Counted from the stretch's first letter, positions 21,617 through 32,478 are shown. The stretch is DNA of 64,000 nucleotides from Pseudomonas frederiksbergensis (GCF_001952935.1 NZ_CP018319.1:1415501-1479500); one strand, 5' to 3'. The notes: generated from the letters alone by a model not told the origin. A program made the numbers and translations.

Positions 21617-21724
21617 GCTGTTCTCCACTCAAATTCTGCTTTCGGCTGGGGCCTTCGAGCGACCGGGCCGGACAAGCGGCCCCCGACTGGTTATCATGGC
21701 GGCGTTTCTTTGCGGACGGCCACC

Positions 21725-22249
21725 ATGGTTGATTCTTACGACGACTCCCTCGATACGGGAGAAAAAAGCAAATCCCAGGTTAAACGCGAGCTTCATGCTC
21801 TGGTTGACCTCGGCGAGCGCCTTACAACGCTCAAGCCTGACTTGCTGGCAAAACTGCCGTTGACCGACGCTATGCGCCGGGCACTGGCTGATGCGCCCAA
21901 GCACACCGCGAATATCGCGCGTAAACGGCACCTTATGTTCATCGGCAAACTGATGCGCGATCAGGACACTGACGCCATTCTGACGCTGCTCGATCAACTC
22001 GATGCCTCCACTCGGCAGTACAACGAACGTTTCCATGGCCTGGAACGCTGGCGCGATCGCTTGATCGCGGGCGACGATGCGGTCCTGGAGAAGTTCGTGG
22101 TCGACTTCCCGGAGGCTGATCGTCAACAATTGCGCTCCCTGATCCGTCAGGCCCAGCACGAACTGGCGACCAACAAGCCACCGGCATCGAGCCGTAAAAT
22201 CTTCAAGTACATCCGTGAGCTGGACGAGACTCAACGCGGTCTGCGTTAA
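21725..22249 (+). CDS. yjgA: YjgA/DarP family ribosome-associated protein
   Basis: 174-aa DUF615 protein (YjgA, also named DarP), an acidic-to-basic helical factor that binds 50S ribosomal precursors. Blocks [18 protein letters not shown] and [14 protein letters not shown] are typical of the family. The ATG at 21725 is chosen; upstream in-frame sequence is antisense to pmbA and lacks family similarity. Confidence 0.9.
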   Translation: MVDSYDDSLDTGEKSKSQVKRELHALVDLGERLTTLKPDLLAKLPLTDAMRRALADAPKHTANIARKRHLMFIGKLMRDQDTDAILTLLDQLDASTRQYNERFHGLERWRDRLIAGDDAVLEKFVVDFPEADRQQLRSLIRQAQHELATNKPPASSRKIFKYIRELDETQRGLR

Positions 22250-22297
22250 GTCCCTTCTCGGGTGAGCCGCCAAGCGGTTCACCCAAAGCTCCATCCC

Positions 22298-23740
22298 TCA
22301 AGATCCTGTGCCACCCACAGTGATCGCATCGATTTTCAGCGTTGGCTGGCCGACACCCACCGGCACCGACTGCCCATCCTTGCCACACGTCCCCACGCCG
22401 CTGTCCAGCGCCAGATCGTTACCGACCATCGACACCTTGCTCATGGCTTCCGGGCCGTTACCGATCAATGTCGCGCCCTTGACCGGGGCCGTGATCTTGC
22501 CGTCTTCGATTAGGTACGCCTCGCTGGTGGAGAACACGAATTTGCCGCTGGTGATGTCCACCTGCCCGCCGCCGAGGTTGGCGCAATAGATGCCGCGTTT
22601 CACCGAGGCGATGATTTCTGCCGGGTCGCTTTCGCCCGCCAGCATGTAGGTGTTGGTCATGCGCGGCATTGGCAGGTGTGCGTAGGATTCGCGACGACCG
22701 TTGCCGGTACGGGCTACACCCATCAGGCGGGCGTTGAGTTTGTCCTGCATATAGCCTTTGAGTACGCCGTTTTCGATCAACGTCGTGCACTCGGTCGGGG
22801 TGCCTTCATCATCGACGCTCAGGGAACCGCGACGACCGGCCAGCGTGCCATCATCGACGATGGTGCAGAGCTTGGACGCAACCATCTCGCCCATGCGCCC
22901 GCTGTAGGCCGAACTGCCCTTGCGGTTGAAATCGCCTTCCAGACCATGGCCGACCGCTTCGTGCAGCAGCACGCCGGACCAGCCCGAACCCAATACCACC
23001 GGCAACGTACCGGCCGGCGCAGGGATGGCTTCCAGATTCACCAACGCCTGACGCAGCGCTTCGCGGGCATAGCTCATGGCGCGGTCATCGCTGAGGAAAT
23101 AACGGTAATCGGTACGACCGCCACCGCCATGACCGCCGCGCTCACGGCGACCGTTCTGCTCGACGATCACGCTGACGTTAAAACGTACCAGCGGCCGTAC
23201 ATCGGCAGCCAGGCCGCCGTCGGTCGAGGCCACTAGGATTCGTTCCCAGACGCCGGCCATGCTCACGGTGACTTGCTGGATACGCGGGTCGAGGGCGCGA
23301 GTCGCCACATCGATACGCTTGAGCAGTTCGACCTTCTCGGCACGGCTCATCACTTCCAGTGGATTGTCCGGCCCGTACAACTGGGCGACATCCTGAGTGG
23401 TGAAGGCTTGCACCGCGCCGTTCTGTCCGGCGCGGGAGATCGAACGTGCAGCACGGGCCGCGGCGCCGAGGGCTTCGAGGGTAATGGCATTGCTGTAGGC
23501 AAAACCGGTTTTTTCACCCGATTGCGCACGCACACCGACACCTTGGTCGAGATTGAAGCTGCCTTCCTTGACGATCCCGTCTTCCAGCGCCCACGACTCG
23601 GAAATCTGCCCCTGGAAATACAGGTCGGCCGCATCGATGCCCGGGCCGGCCAGATCGCCAAGCACACCTTGCAGGCTCTCGATGGTTACGCCGCCGGGCG
23701 CCAGGAGGTGTTCACTGACTGAGGACAACAACTCGCTCAT
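22298..23740 (-). CDS. tldD: Zinc metalloprotease subunit TldD
   Basis: 480-aa TldD. The catalytic zinc motif HEAVGH is at 260-265 in [15 protein letters not shown]. With TldE it forms the hetero-dimeric protease. A Gly/His-rich loop ([17 protein letters not shown], about 200-215) precedes it. Encoded 48 bp from the end of the convergent yjgA gene and 18 bp from the nitrilase gene upstream. Confidence 0.96.
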   Translation of the reverse strand: MSELLSSVSEHLLAPGGVTIESLQGVLGDLAGPGIDAADLYFQGQISESWALEDGIVKEGSFNLDQGVGVRAQSGEKTGFAYSNAITLEALGAAARAARSISRAGQNGAVQAFTTQDVAQLYGPDNPLEVMSRAEKVELLKRIDVATRALDPRIQQVTVSMAGVWERILVASTDGGLAADVRPLVRFNVSVIVEQNGRRERGGHGGGGRTDYRYFLSDDRAMSYAREALRQALVNLEAIPAPAGTLPVVLGSGWSGVLLHEAVGHGLEGDFNRKGSSAYSGRMGEMVASKLCTIVDDGTLAGRRGSLSVDDEGTPTECTTLIENGVLKGYMQDKLNARLMGVARTGNGRRESYAHLPMPRMTNTYMLAGESDPAEIIASVKRGIYCANLGGGQVDITSGKFVFSTSEAYLIEDGKITAPVKGATLIGNGPEAMSKVSMVGNDLALDSGVGTCGKDGQSVPVGVGQPTLKIDAITVGGTGS

Positions 23741-23758
23741 ATGCTTTACGCCTTAAAT

Positions 23759-24607
23759 TCATCGTTCTGAGGCAGGTCGCCGGGCGCCCTGCGAGAAAAA
23801 GCGCCGGTGACTGGACACCGGCATCCGCGCCCTGATGGACGCCTGTTCGCTGCTATCGCGTTCGGCCAGCAGCACGGCCTCGCCTTGATCCTGTTGCGCC
23901 AGCACACGTCCCCACGGGTCGATAATCGCGGCATGACCAAAGGTTTCTCGTGGCCCCGGATGCGTCCCACCCTGGGCGGCCGCGAGCACATAACATTGGG
24001 TTTCGATGGCCCGCGCGCGAATCAGTATTTCCCAATGCGCTGCGCCGGTCACCGCGGTAAAGGCCGACGGCGCGGTAATCAACTCTGCACCGGCGGCGCG
24101 TAATTCGCTGTACAGCTCCGGGAAGCGCAGGTCGTAACACACCGTCAGCCCGACTCGACCGACGGGCGTGTCCGCCACGACTACCCCGCTGCCATAAGCA
24201 TAGTCATCGGATTCGCGATAACGCCCGCGATTGTCCGCCACATCGACATCGAAAAGGTGCACTTTGTCATACCGTGCAACGGTTTCGCCGTGATCATCCA
24301 CCAGCAGCGAGCAGGCATGCACTTTGGCCGTCGGCTGATCCACCGGCGGCAACGGCAATGTGCCGGCCACTATCCATAACTTGAGGTCGCGGGCGGTCTG
24401 TTTCAACCATGGCAGGATCGGGCCTTCGCCCAACGCCTCGGCGCGGCCGATGTCGGCAATGTCGCGACGGCCCATGGCGGCGAAATTTTCCGGAAGCACA
24501 GCCAGCTGCGCACCACCGGCTGCCGCTTGCTCGAGCAGCCGACGGGCCTGGGCCAGATTGGCCAGCACATCGCTCTGGCTGACCATTTGAATCACCGCTA
24601 CAGACAT
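23759..24607 (-). CDS. Carbon-nitrogen hydrolase (nitrilase superfamily, Nit1-like)
   Basis: 282-aa nitrilase-fold amidase. The catalytic triad is visible: E40 in LPEN, K115 in RYDKVHLFD and C157 in GLTVCYDLRFPE. The set and length resemble Nit1/YbeM-type deaminated-glutathione amidases, a metabolite-repair enzyme; this assignment is by similarity from memory. AGGA lies 7 nt before the ATG at 24607. It sits between yhdP and tldD as in other pseudomonads. Confidence 0.87.
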   Translation of the reverse strand: MSVAVIQMVSQSDVLANLAQARRLLEQAAAGGAQLAVLPENFAAMGRRDIADIGRAEALGEGPILPWLKQTARDLKLWIVAGTLPLPPVDQPTAKVHACSLLVDDHGETVARYDKVHLFDVDVADNRGRYRESDDYAYGSGVVVADTPVGRVGLTVCYDLRFPELYSELRAAGAELITAPSAFTAVTGAAHWEILIRARAIETQCYVLAAAQGGTHPGPRETFGHAAIIDPWGRVLAQQDQGEAVLLAERDSSEQASIRARMPVSSHRRFFSQGARRPASER

Positions 24608-24685
24608 GGCCTTATCCTGATCTGGAATCAACGCATACAGAGGACTTACGGCCATGCTACTCCATCGGCCTGAGGCGTGGCGTTG

Positions 24686-27600
24686 TCAAAAAGGCTTGTC
24701 GAAGGTGATCTTCGGCTCTTTCCACGGCCCCTTGACGGTGTATTGGACGCTGGCGAAACGCGCCACACGGTCACCGATCAGCTTATCGATCAGGAACAGC
24801 GCACCGCCAATAGCTGGCGCGCCGACGATCAGGGCGGCAATCGGCAGGTTGTTGGTCACAGGCAACGTCACCAGCAACTTGGCATCGATCTGGTCACCCA
24901 CCAGGTTCAAAGTGCCGTTGAGTTCAACATTACTCGACGGACCGGTCATCTGGATCGGCTCCTTGGTCACGTAAACGCCGTTGGTCGCGACGAGCAGGCC
25001 TTTGACCCGGTCATAACTCAAGCCTTTGCCGAACAGATCGGAGAAGTCCAGACGCAGCCGGCGACCAATGGAGTTGAAGTTCAGCAGGCCAAATACCCGC
25101 AAGGCCTGGGCGCTGCCCTCGACTTCAACGAACTGGCCTTTATTGAGCGACGCATCAAGGGTGCCGGAGAACCGCTTGCTGGCCAGCCAGGCCGGAGAAC
25201 CTGGCCAGCGACCATCGACATCCATATGAAATTCTTCACTGGTGACACTTGGCGCATAGCCCCAGCCCTTCAACACATCGGCGAGATTCTTGCCGCTGAT
25301 CCGGCCCTTGTACCAACTGCTGCTGGAACCGGGCACACCTTCCCAACCGCCGCTGCCCTGCAGGAGAATGCCCTTGAGGCCCAGATCCAGCGTGTTAAGC
25401 GCAATGCCCTTGGCGGTCGGACGGACTTTCAGATACCACGCTCCGACGAGGTCCTTGCCCTGGAACAGCTGATTGATGGTGATATCCAGTGCCGGGATCT
25501 TCGTCGGATCCACCGAGGCCAGTGGATCCGGCGAGTTTTCGTCGGCCAGGACCGTGGGGTCTGGTGCCGGCAAACGCACGTATTGCAGATTGATCGCAAT
25601 TGGCGCCGCTTTCGCATCGGGGATGCTGGCACTGCCCTTGACCTGCTGACTGTCAAGTTGCAAGGCCCACGCGGCAGGTTTGCGGCTCAACTGCACCGAC
25701 GCCTGATCGAGCGTGGTGCCGACACCGCTGAGTTTGCCGACCTTGAAGTCCGCGCTGCTCAGCAACTGCTTGGCGTTGCCGCCCGGATCCTGGCCGGCGT
25801 ATTTATCGACCAGGTCCTTCCAGGGGCGGACATCCAGTTCCGACAGCACACCGCGCACTCGCAAGCCTTTGGCGCCGGGTAGCACGGCGTTGCCGCCCCC
25901 CAGGAACAACTCGCCGCGCCCATCGGCAAAATTGCCGGGCGGTGCCGCAAACGTAAAGTTAGCCAGATCACCGTAGTTGACCCAGTAGCGCCGCTCCGCC
26001 CCCTGCAAGGTCATTCGGAATGTGGTGTCGCGGCCGACATCGGCCGTCATGCCGAAAGGCGCCGGCAAATCGACTGCTACCCCCTTCAGGTTGGAGCTGA
26101 CCATCAATTGACTGTCGGCCCCGTCAAGGTTCAGTTGCAGCTGATAAGGGATCACACCGGACACTGGCAACGGCTGAGTAACACTCAGCCACTCAGTCAG
26201 TTTCTTGACCTCGACCTGCCCCGAGCCGACGACGCGAGTCTTGAGGTTGCCGGGGGTGCCCTCGGCGAAAATCTGTGCGCTAACCGGTTTATCAAAGGCT
26301 CGCGCGGTGATGTTTTGCCCGCTCAAACCCTTGGTGCTGTCGAAACGGAAATCGCCCTTGAGCTGAGTCAGCTCCAGGGTTGGCTCAGCCATTTTCAGGC
26401 GAGCCTTGGCGGTCTTGAAGTCGACGAGGATCTTTGGCTGTTCGCCTTTGACCAATGGAATGTCCAGTTTCAGTTTGCCTCGCAGATCGCCCTCGCCTTC
26501 CCAGCCGGCAAAGGTGGCGGCGGTGCCGATCGGCGCTTCCTGGAGAATCTTCAAGCCATCGCCCAACCCGCCGGCAAATCCGCCATCGAGGAACAGATGG
26601 ACGCTTTGCCCCGCTGGCACATGGGGAATATTGACGTAAATGTCGCTGACCTGGGTATTGAGTAACTGACCCTGGCTGGCCAGGATCCGCACACCGCTGT
26701 CTTCAACAAACACGTCACCCGTGACGTTGCTGACATGTGGCCAGCCTGGCTGGAAGGCCAGTTCGGCATCGTGAACCTTGAAGAACAGGCTGATGCTGCG
26801 GGCTGTGTCGGCGGCCCCATGGTTCAGCGAACCCTGGTACTGGAAGAAGCCTTCGTCCACCGCACCTTTGAGAATCGCCGTACGCAGCCATTCGTCCAGC
26901 CCGGGGCTGAGCATTGTCGGCAAGTACTTGGCGGTGTAACGACCGTCGCCGTCCACCAGACCGACCCGCAGGTCCATGTAGTCTTCCTGGGTGTGGTCGA
27001 AATGCAGGCGGATCAGGAAGTCGCCAGCAATCTTGCCCTCCTCGCCCAGCACCTTCAGGTATGGCGCGATCAAGGTGAAGGCTTCTTTATCGAGTTTCCA
27101 GGTCAGACGGGCATTGGCCTGAATGTACTGCCATGGTTTGGCAAAGATCGGGTCCAGGTGCAGGGAAAAGTCCTTGCTGTCCATACGCAGTTCACCACTG
27201 CCCAGATCACCGCTGATGCTGCCACTGACATTTCGCGCCGCCGGAGCGCCGTGGTAGGCATCGAAGCCGACCCGATCCAGGTTGGCGGCAAAGCTGAATT
27301 TGCTGTCGTCGGTGGCATTGGGTCGGAAGTCGATCAGCACATTACGCAGGCCACCGGTCACTTTGAGTCGCTCGACGGCCGTAGCAACGCCTTCGGGCAG
27401 CGGTCCCAAAGCATTCAATATCGGGGTGATCGGGGTGAGGTCGAGGCGGTCGGCTTGCAGGTGCCAAAGCTCTTCAGACTTTTCTGTGGCCTTGGTCTGT
27501 TTGAGTTGCAGATGCGATTCCCAACGGGTCTCGCCAAGGTTCATGGCCAGCGAATCCAGGGTGATCAGTGCGCCTTCGGAACTGCGCTGGAAATAGCCGT

Positions 27601-28489
27601 TGAGCGCCAGGTTGTTGATCTGGATCGGCTTGCGCTCGGCGTACGCGCCCTTGAGTTGCGGCGCGTTCAAGCGAATCGCCGCACTCTGCAGGGCGCCCTT
27701 GTTCCAGTTCACCCAAAGCTCGCCGCCGGCCTTGAACTCGGAAAAATTCCATTGTTGGGTCAAGCGCTCAGGCAACCATTTCGACCAGTCGCTTTGCGGC
27801 AGGCTCAAATAGGCTTCAGCCTCGCCGTCTTTCCATTCGCTGGCGCGCAGACGGGTACGCAGGCTGATGGCCACCGGTTGCCCGTCAGGCAAGGTCAAAC
27901 GGGCGTCGAGTCGCTGGCGCGAGACACCGGTTTTCAGATTCAGTCCGACGTAAGTCAGGGTCAGCGGCTGCTCTTGCAGTGGCTGCAAAGTGACTTGGCT
28001 ATCGAGTACCGACAGTTGCTGAACCATCTGCATGCGATTGAGCAATTGCTCAGGATCCAGCGGCTGATCCTGTTGCACCGGTAAACCTTCCAGCGCCCAA
28101 TGGCCGTCCTCGCCTTCCTTGAGGCTGATCTTCAGGCCGCTGAGTTCCAGATGAGCGACGCGCACTTCACGAGCCATCAGACTGGCCCACAGATCCGGCA
28201 CCACGCGCACCTGATCCAGACGCAGGGCATTGGCACCCTCGCCGACCATCACGTCGTGAGCCAGCATGATCGGAGCAAAACCGCTCCAGCTACCTTCCAG
28301 CTCGCCGATGTTCAGCGGCATGCCCAAGGCCGCGCTGGCTTTGGCTTCGACTTCGGCACGGTACTCGGCCACCAGCGGGGTCAGCTCTCGGCCGAGGCTG
28401 ACATATAACGCCAACGACACCAGAACCAACGCACACAGCCCCAGCCCCCAGCGGGTCAGTGCGGCTAAAATGCGTGTCAGACGCTCCAT
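24686..28489 (-). CDS. yhdP: YhdP/AsmA-like envelope lipid transport protein
   Basis: 1267-aa protein with one N-terminal membrane helix (about residues 12-33) and a very long periplasmic beta-rich body: DUF3971 in the first two thirds and an AsmA-like C-terminal segment ending IQYTVKGPWKEPKI. Members (YhdP, TamB, YdbH) bridge inner and outer membranes and move phospholipids. The ATG at 28489 has GGGAG 9 nt upstream and is preferred to one seven codons earlier. Sits between rng and the nitrilase. Confidence 0.9.
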   Translation of the reverse strand: MERLTRILAALTRWGLGLCALVLVSLALYVSLGRELTPLVAEYRAEVEAKASAALGMPLNIGELEGSWSGFAPIMLAHDVMVGEGANALRLDQVRVVPDLWASLMAREVRVAHLELSGLKISLKEGEDGHWALEGLPVQQDQPLDPEQLLNRMQMVQQLSVLDSQVTLQPLQEQPLTLTYVGLNLKTGVSRQRLDARLTLPDGQPVAISLRTRLRASEWKDGEAEAYLSLPQSDWSKWLPERLTQQWNFSEFKAGGELWVNWNKGALQSAAIRLNAPQLKGAYAERKPIQINNLALNGYFQRSSEGALITLDSLAMNLGETRWESHLQLKQTKATEKSEELWHLQADRLDLTPITPILNALGPLPEGVATAVERLKVTGGLRNVLIDFRPNATDDSKFSFAANLDRVGFDAYHGAPAARNVSGSISGDLGSGELRMDSKDFSLHLDPIFAKPWQYIQANARLTWKLDKEAFTLIAPYLKVLGEEGKIAGDFLIRLHFDHTQEDYMDLRVGLVDGDGRYTAKYLPTMLSPGLDEWLRTAILKGAVDEGFFQYQGSLNHGAADTARSISLFFKVHDAELAFQPGWPHVSNVTGDVFVEDSGVRILASQGQLLNTQVSDIYVNIPHVPAGQSVHLFLDGGFAGGLGDGLKILQEAPIGTAATFAGWEGEGDLRGKLKLDIPLVKGEQPKILVDFKTAKARLKMAEPTLELTQLKGDFRFDSTKGLSGQNITARAFDKPVSAQIFAEGTPGNLKTRVVGSGQVEVKKLTEWLSVTQPLPVSGVIPYQLQLNLDGADSQLMVSSNLKGVAVDLPAPFGMTADVGRDTTFRMTLQGAERRYWVNYGDLANFTFAAPPGNFADGRGELFLGGGNAVLPGAKGLRVRGVLSELDVRPWKDLVDKYAGQDPGGNAKQLLSSADFKVGKLSGVGTTLDQASVQLSRKPAAWALQLDSQQVKGSASIPDAKAAPIAINLQYVRLPAPDPTVLADENSPDPLASVDPTKIPALDITINQLFQGKDLVGAWYLKVRPTAKGIALNTLDLGLKGILLQGSGGWEGVPGSSSSWYKGRISGKNLADVLKGWGYAPSVTSEEFHMDVDGRWPGSPAWLASKRFSGTLDASLNKGQFVEVEGSAQALRVFGLLNFNSIGRRLRLDFSDLFGKGLSYDRVKGLLVATNGVYVTKEPIQMTGPSSNVELNGTLNLVGDQIDAKLLVTLPVTNNLPIAALIVGAPAIGGALFLIDKLIGDRVARFASVQYTVKGPWKEPKITFDKPF

Positions 28490-28564
28490 GTCAGTTGGCT
28501 CCCATGGCAAAAAAACTGCAAAAAGCTGAGGCCAGCCGTTCTGTCAGGGTTGAAAGACAGCGAT

Positions 28565-30022
28565 TCAGAGCAGCACCACGTCGTATTGTTCCTGGGAATA
28601 CATGGTTTCCACCTGGAACCGGATAGTGCGCCCGATAAAACCTTCGAGTTCGGCGACATTGCCCGATTCTTCATCGAGCAAACGGTCGACCACTTTCTGG
28701 TTTGCCAATACACGATAGCCTTCCGCCTGATAGGCGCGAGCTTCTCGGAGGATTTCGCGGAAAATCTCGTAGCAAACGGTTTCCGGCGTCTTCAGCTTGC
28801 CGCGTCCCTGACAGCTGCTGCACGGTTCGCACAGTACTTGTTCAAGACTTTCGCGGGTGCGCTTGCGAGTCATCTGCACCAAGCCCAACTCGGTGATGCC
28901 GATGATGTTGGTCTTGGCGTGATCACGCTCCAGTTGCTTCTCGAGGGTGCGCAGCACCTGACGCTGGTGTTCTTCATCTTCCATGTCGATGAAATCGATG
29001 ATGATGATCCCGCCCAGGTTGCGCAGGCGCAGCTGGCGAGCAATGGCGGTCGCAGCTTCGAGGTTGGTCTTGAAGATGGTTTCTTCGAGATTGCGATGAC
29101 CGACGAACGCCCCGGTGTTGACGTCGATGGTGCTCATGGCTTCCGCCGGATCGACCACCAGGTAACCGCCGGACTTCAGCGGGACTTTGCGCTCCAGGGC
29201 CTTCTGGATTTCGTCTTCGACGCCGTACAGGTCGAAGATCGGCCGCTCGCCCGGGTAATGCTCAAGACGATCGGCGATTTCCGGCATCAGCTCGGCGACG
29301 AACTGTGTGGTTTTCTGGAAGGTTTCCCGGGAGTCGATCCGGATCTTCTCGATCTTCGGGCTCACCAGGTCGCGCAGGGTGCGCAGCGCCAGGCCGAGGT
29401 CTTCGTAGATCACACTTGGCGCGCCGATGGTTTTGATCTGCTCGTTGATCTGATCCCAGAGACGACGCAGGTAACGAATGTCCATGAGGATTTCATCTGC
29501 ACCGGCACCTTCGGCAGCGGTACGCAGGATGAAACCACCGACTTCTTGAATACCTTCTGTGGCCACGCAATCGGTGACCACTTGTTTGAGACGTTCGCGC
29601 TCGGCTTCGTCTTCGATCTTCAACGAAATGCCAACGTGTGCGGTGCGCGGCATGTACACCAGATAACGCGATGGAATCGACAACTGAGTCGTCAGGCGTG
29701 CGCCTTTTGAGCCGATCGGGTCCTTGGTGACTTGCACCACCAGGCTCTGGCCTTCGTGAACCAGAGCGCTGATGCTCTCGACCGCCGGGCCTTCGCGCAG
29801 GGAGATTTCCGAGGCATGAATGAAAGCGGCGCGGTCCAGGCCGATGTCGACGAAGGCCGCCTGCATGCCCGGCAATACCCGCACGACCTTGCCTTTATAG
29901 ATGTTGCCGACGATCCCGCGCTTTTGCGTGCGCTCGACGTGGACCTCTTGCAGAACACCGTTTTCAACCACCGCCACGCGCGATTCCATCGGCGTGATGT
30001 TGATCAGGATCTCTTCACTCAT
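28565..30022 (-). CDS. rng: Ribonuclease G
   Basis: 485-aa RNase E/G family endonuclease that matures 16S rRNA 5' ends. An S1 domain lies near the N-terminus (about 38-120, GNIYKGKVVRVLPGMQAAFVD). The catalytic block is GIIIIDFIDMEDEEH, and a CxxC zinc-link CEPCSSCQGRG is near 405-415. It lacks the long RNase E C-terminal scaffold. Starting at MSEEILIN, nine codons inside the longest frame. Confidence 0.95.
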   Translation of the reverse strand: MSEEILINITPMESRVAVVENGVLQEVHVERTQKRGIVGNIYKGKVVRVLPGMQAAFVDIGLDRAAFIHASEISLREGPAVESISALVHEGQSLVVQVTKDPIGSKGARLTTQLSIPSRYLVYMPRTAHVGISLKIEDEAERERLKQVVTDCVATEGIQEVGGFILRTAAEGAGADEILMDIRYLRRLWDQINEQIKTIGAPSVIYEDLGLALRTLRDLVSPKIEKIRIDSRETFQKTTQFVAELMPEIADRLEHYPGERPIFDLYGVEDEIQKALERKVPLKSGGYLVVDPAEAMSTIDVNTGAFVGHRNLEETIFKTNLEAATAIARQLRLRNLGGIIIIDFIDMEDEEHQRQVLRTLEKQLERDHAKTNIIGITELGLVQMTRKRTRESLEQVLCEPCSSCQGRGKLKTPETVCYEIFREILREARAYQAEGYRVLANQKVVDRLLDEESGNVAELEGFIGRTIRFQVETMYSQEQYDVVLL

Positions 30023-30079
30023 GGCAGGGTCTCGTTCAGGCATGTTCACGATAATGGCCGCATCTTGTCAGTACGACGC

Positions 30080-30676
30080 TCAACGCGCGTTAAGGGTTTG
30101 CCAACAGGGTATGCCGAAATGGCCGAGCAGCTCAGCGGTTTCGCACAGCGGTAACCCGACCACCGCCGAGTAACTGCCATTGAGGCCGGCAACAAACACC
30201 GCGCCGAGCCCTTGAATGCCGTAGCCGCCGGCCTTGTCCTGCGGCTCGCCGCTGGCCCAGTAGGCCACCGCTTCGGCGCGACTGATGCTACGAAAGCGCA
30301 CCAGACTGCGCACCACCCGAGACTCGCAACGCTCACCGTCGAGTACCGCAATCGCCGTCAGGACTTCATGTTCACACCCGGACAACATCATAAGCATGGC
30401 GCACGCCTCGGCTTCGTCCACCGGTTTGCCGAGAATTTTCCCGTCCAGCACCACAGCGGTATCGGCGCCCAGCACACAAGAATCTGCGTCGGACACGAGC
30501 GCGCCGCGTCCGGCCTCGGCCTTGCCGCGCGCCAGGCGCTCGACATAGGCCGACGGGGTCTCATTTTCCAAAGGGGTTTCATCGATGTCCGCACTGACGG
30601 CGGAGAACGGCACGCCGATCTGCGTAAGCAGCTCACGTCGACGCGGTGAGCCTGAGGCAAGGTAAAGCTGTTTCAT
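30080..30676 (-). CDS. maf: Maf-like nucleotide pyrophosphatase (YhdE type)
   Basis: 198-aa Maf protein starting [17 protein letters not shown]. The signature [10 protein letters not shown], the catalytic [16 protein letters not shown] and [13 protein letters not shown] fit the YhdE subgroup that hydrolyses dTTP/UTP as housecleaning. It lies between mreD and rng, the common shape-gene cluster. Confidence 0.93.
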   Translation of the reverse strand: MKQLYLASGSPRRRELLTQIGVPFSAVSADIDETPLENETPSAYVERLARGKAEAGRGALVSDADSCVLGADTAVVLDGKILGKPVDEAEACAMLMMLSGCEHEVLTAIAVLDGERCESRVVRSLVRFRSISRAEAVAYWASGEPQDKAGGYGIQGLGAVFVAGLNGSYSAVVGLPLCETAELLGHFGIPCWQTLNAR

Positions 30677-30719
30677 CCAGACATCTCCCTGTCGAGGTGC
30701 GGGCAAATGCCTGACCGAA

Positions 30720-31211
30720 TTAATTGATTTTGTAGCGTCGAAGCAAACCGCGCAAACCGTAGCTGATCCAGGGCCAGAGCAATGCGCTGACCAGTGCCGG
30801 CAAGACCAGCGCCAGCGTCGGCTGACGATTGCCGGTCAGGGCGCTGAGCCACAGTTGAACAAGCTGCGCGAGGCCGAAGATCACCAGGATCACCAGGCTC
30901 TGTTGCCACATCGGGAACATGCGCAGGCGCTGTTGCAGCGCCAGCACCAGGTACGTGATCAGCGTCAGGATCAACGCGTTCTGGCCCAGCAGCGTGCCAT
31001 AAAGCACGTCTTCGGCCAGGCCCAGGCACCACGCGGTGACCATCCCGACTTTCTGCGGCATGGCCAACGCCCAGAATGCCAGCAGCAAGGCCAGCCACAG
31101 TGGACGGAGGATTTCCATGAATTGCGGCAGCGGCGAAACGCTGAGCAGCAGGCCTATGGCGAATGTCAGCCAGACTATCCAGCCGTTTCGGGAGGCAGTA
31201 GCACCAACCAT
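30720..31211 (-). CDS. mreD: Rod shape-determining protein MreD
   Basis: 163-aa hydrophobic protein with about five or six membrane helices, part of the elongasome with MreB, MreC, PBP2 and RodA. The start touches the mreC stop by one base, showing coupling. Confidence 0.93.
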   Translation of the reverse strand: MVGATASRNGWIVWLTFAIGLLLSVSPLPQFMEILRPLWLALLLAFWALAMPQKVGMVTAWCLGLAEDVLYGTLLGQNALILTLITYLVLALQQRLRMFPMWQQSLVILVIFGLAQLVQLWLSALTGNRQPTLALVLPALVSALLWPWISYGLRGLLRRYKIN

Positions 31212-32332
31212 TATTCTCGTCCCCCAGTGGTAGCCGGCGCAGAAACAGGCGGTTTGGCAGCAGGCCTCACAGCAGCGGCTGGCGTGGCCGGCGGTTTAGC
31301 CGCCGCAGGTTGCGCCGCGGGCGGCTTGCTGGCAGCAGGTTTCACAGCGACAGGATGAGTTGCCGCAGGTTTGGGCGGGGTTGTGGCAGCAGGGGCAGCC
31401 GTCGGCGCCACAGGAGTCACGGGCGCAGCAACAGCAGCCGGGACGATGGCAGGTTTCGGTATGGTCGCTGGAATGATCGGGCCACCACCGTGCCGGTCCA
31501 AGGCTTCTTGAGCCTGGGCAGCTTCGTTGGCGCGCTCTTCGGCTGTGCGGCCGTCGGTGAACACCAGCAACAGATAACGGCTGCGGTTCAAGGCCGCGGT
31601 CGGCACGGCGCGCACGATTGCGAACGGCTGACCGGAATCGTGAATCACTTCCTTGACCGTCGCCACCGGGTAACCCGCCGGAAACCGCTGACCCAGACCG
31701 GAGCTGACCAGCAGATCGCCTTCCTTGATATCGGCGGTATCGGCCACGTGACGCAGCTCCAGGCGTTCCGGGTTGCCGGTGCCGCTGGCAATCGCCCGCA
31801 GACCGTTGCGGTTCACCTGCACCGGAATGCTGTGAGTGGTGTCAGTCAGCAACAGCACACGAGAGGTGTATGGCATCAACTCGACCACCTGGCCCATCAG
31901 GCCACGGGCATCGAGCACCGGCTGACCGAGGACCACACCGTCGCGCTCACCTTTGTTGATGATGATGCGGTGGGTGAAGGGGTTGGGGTCCATGCCGATC
32001 AGTTCGGCCACTTCGACCTTCTCGTTGACCAGCGCGGAGGAGTTGAGCAACTCGCGCAGCCGAACGTTCTGCTCGGTGAGGGCGGCAAGCTTTTGCATGC
32101 GGCCCTGCAACAGCAGGTTTTCGGTTTTGAGTTTTTCGTTTTCGGCGACGAGCTCGGTCCGGCTGCCAAATTGGCTGGCCACACCCTGCCATAGCCGCTG
32201 CGGCAGGTCAGTGATCCAGTAAGACTGCATCAGTGCCAGCGACATTTGGCTACGCACTGGCTTGAGCAGTGTGAAGCGGGCATCGACCACCATCAGTGCG
32301 ACCGATAGCACGACCAGCACCAACAAGCGCAC
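31211..32332 (-). CDS. mreC: Rod shape-determining protein MreC
   Basis: At least 373 aa. One N-terminal membrane helix, a coiled coil (about 62-95, AENEKLKTENLLLQGRM), two beta-barrel domains and an unusual C-terminal tail of about 90 residues made of Ala/Pro/Lys repeats. The first conventional start is GTG at 32332 but has no ribosome site. The frame stays open 12 codons further to ATT at 32368 (IKPLFTKGPSLG), which is preceded at 6 nt by GAGGAG. An AUU start is therefore likely and would give 385 aa. Confidence 0.92.
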   Translation of the reverse strand: MRLLVLVVLSVALMVVDARFTLLKPVRSQMSLALMQSYWITDLPQRLWQGVASQFGSRTELVAENEKLKTENLLLQGRMQKLAALTEQNVRLRELLNSSALVNEKVEVAELIGMDPNPFTHRIIINKGERDGVVLGQPVLDARGLMGQVVELMPYTSRVLLLTDTTHSIPVQVNRNGLRAIASGTGNPERLELRHVADTADIKEGDLLVSSGLGQRFPAGYPVATVKEVIHDSGQPFAIVRAVPTAALNRSRYLLLVFTDGRTAEERANEAAQAQEALDRHGGGPIIPATIPKPAIVPAAVAAPVTPVAPTAAPAATTPPKPAATHPVAVKPAASKPPAAQPAAAKPPATPAAAVRPAAKPPVSAPATTGGRE

Positions 32333-32454
32333 GCCCAGTGAAGGCCCTTTGGTGAAAAGCGGTTTAATAAGCCGCTCCTCCCAGGCAAATGTTCTCTTTA
32401 TTCATACGGCATCAAACCGGCCTGGATGCAGACTGACAGAAGATAAACGCCAAC

Positions 32455-32478
32455 AGGCAGCACTGCAAAGTGCTGCCT
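32455..32478 (-). other. Perfect stem-loop between mreB and mreC
   Basis: AGGCAGCACT (32455-32464) and AGTGCTGCCT (32469-32478) form a 10-bp perfect stem around a 4-nt loop. No T-run follows on the minus strand, so it is unlikely to be a full terminator; it could protect the mreB message 3' end or damp mreCD expression. Confidence 0.65.
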
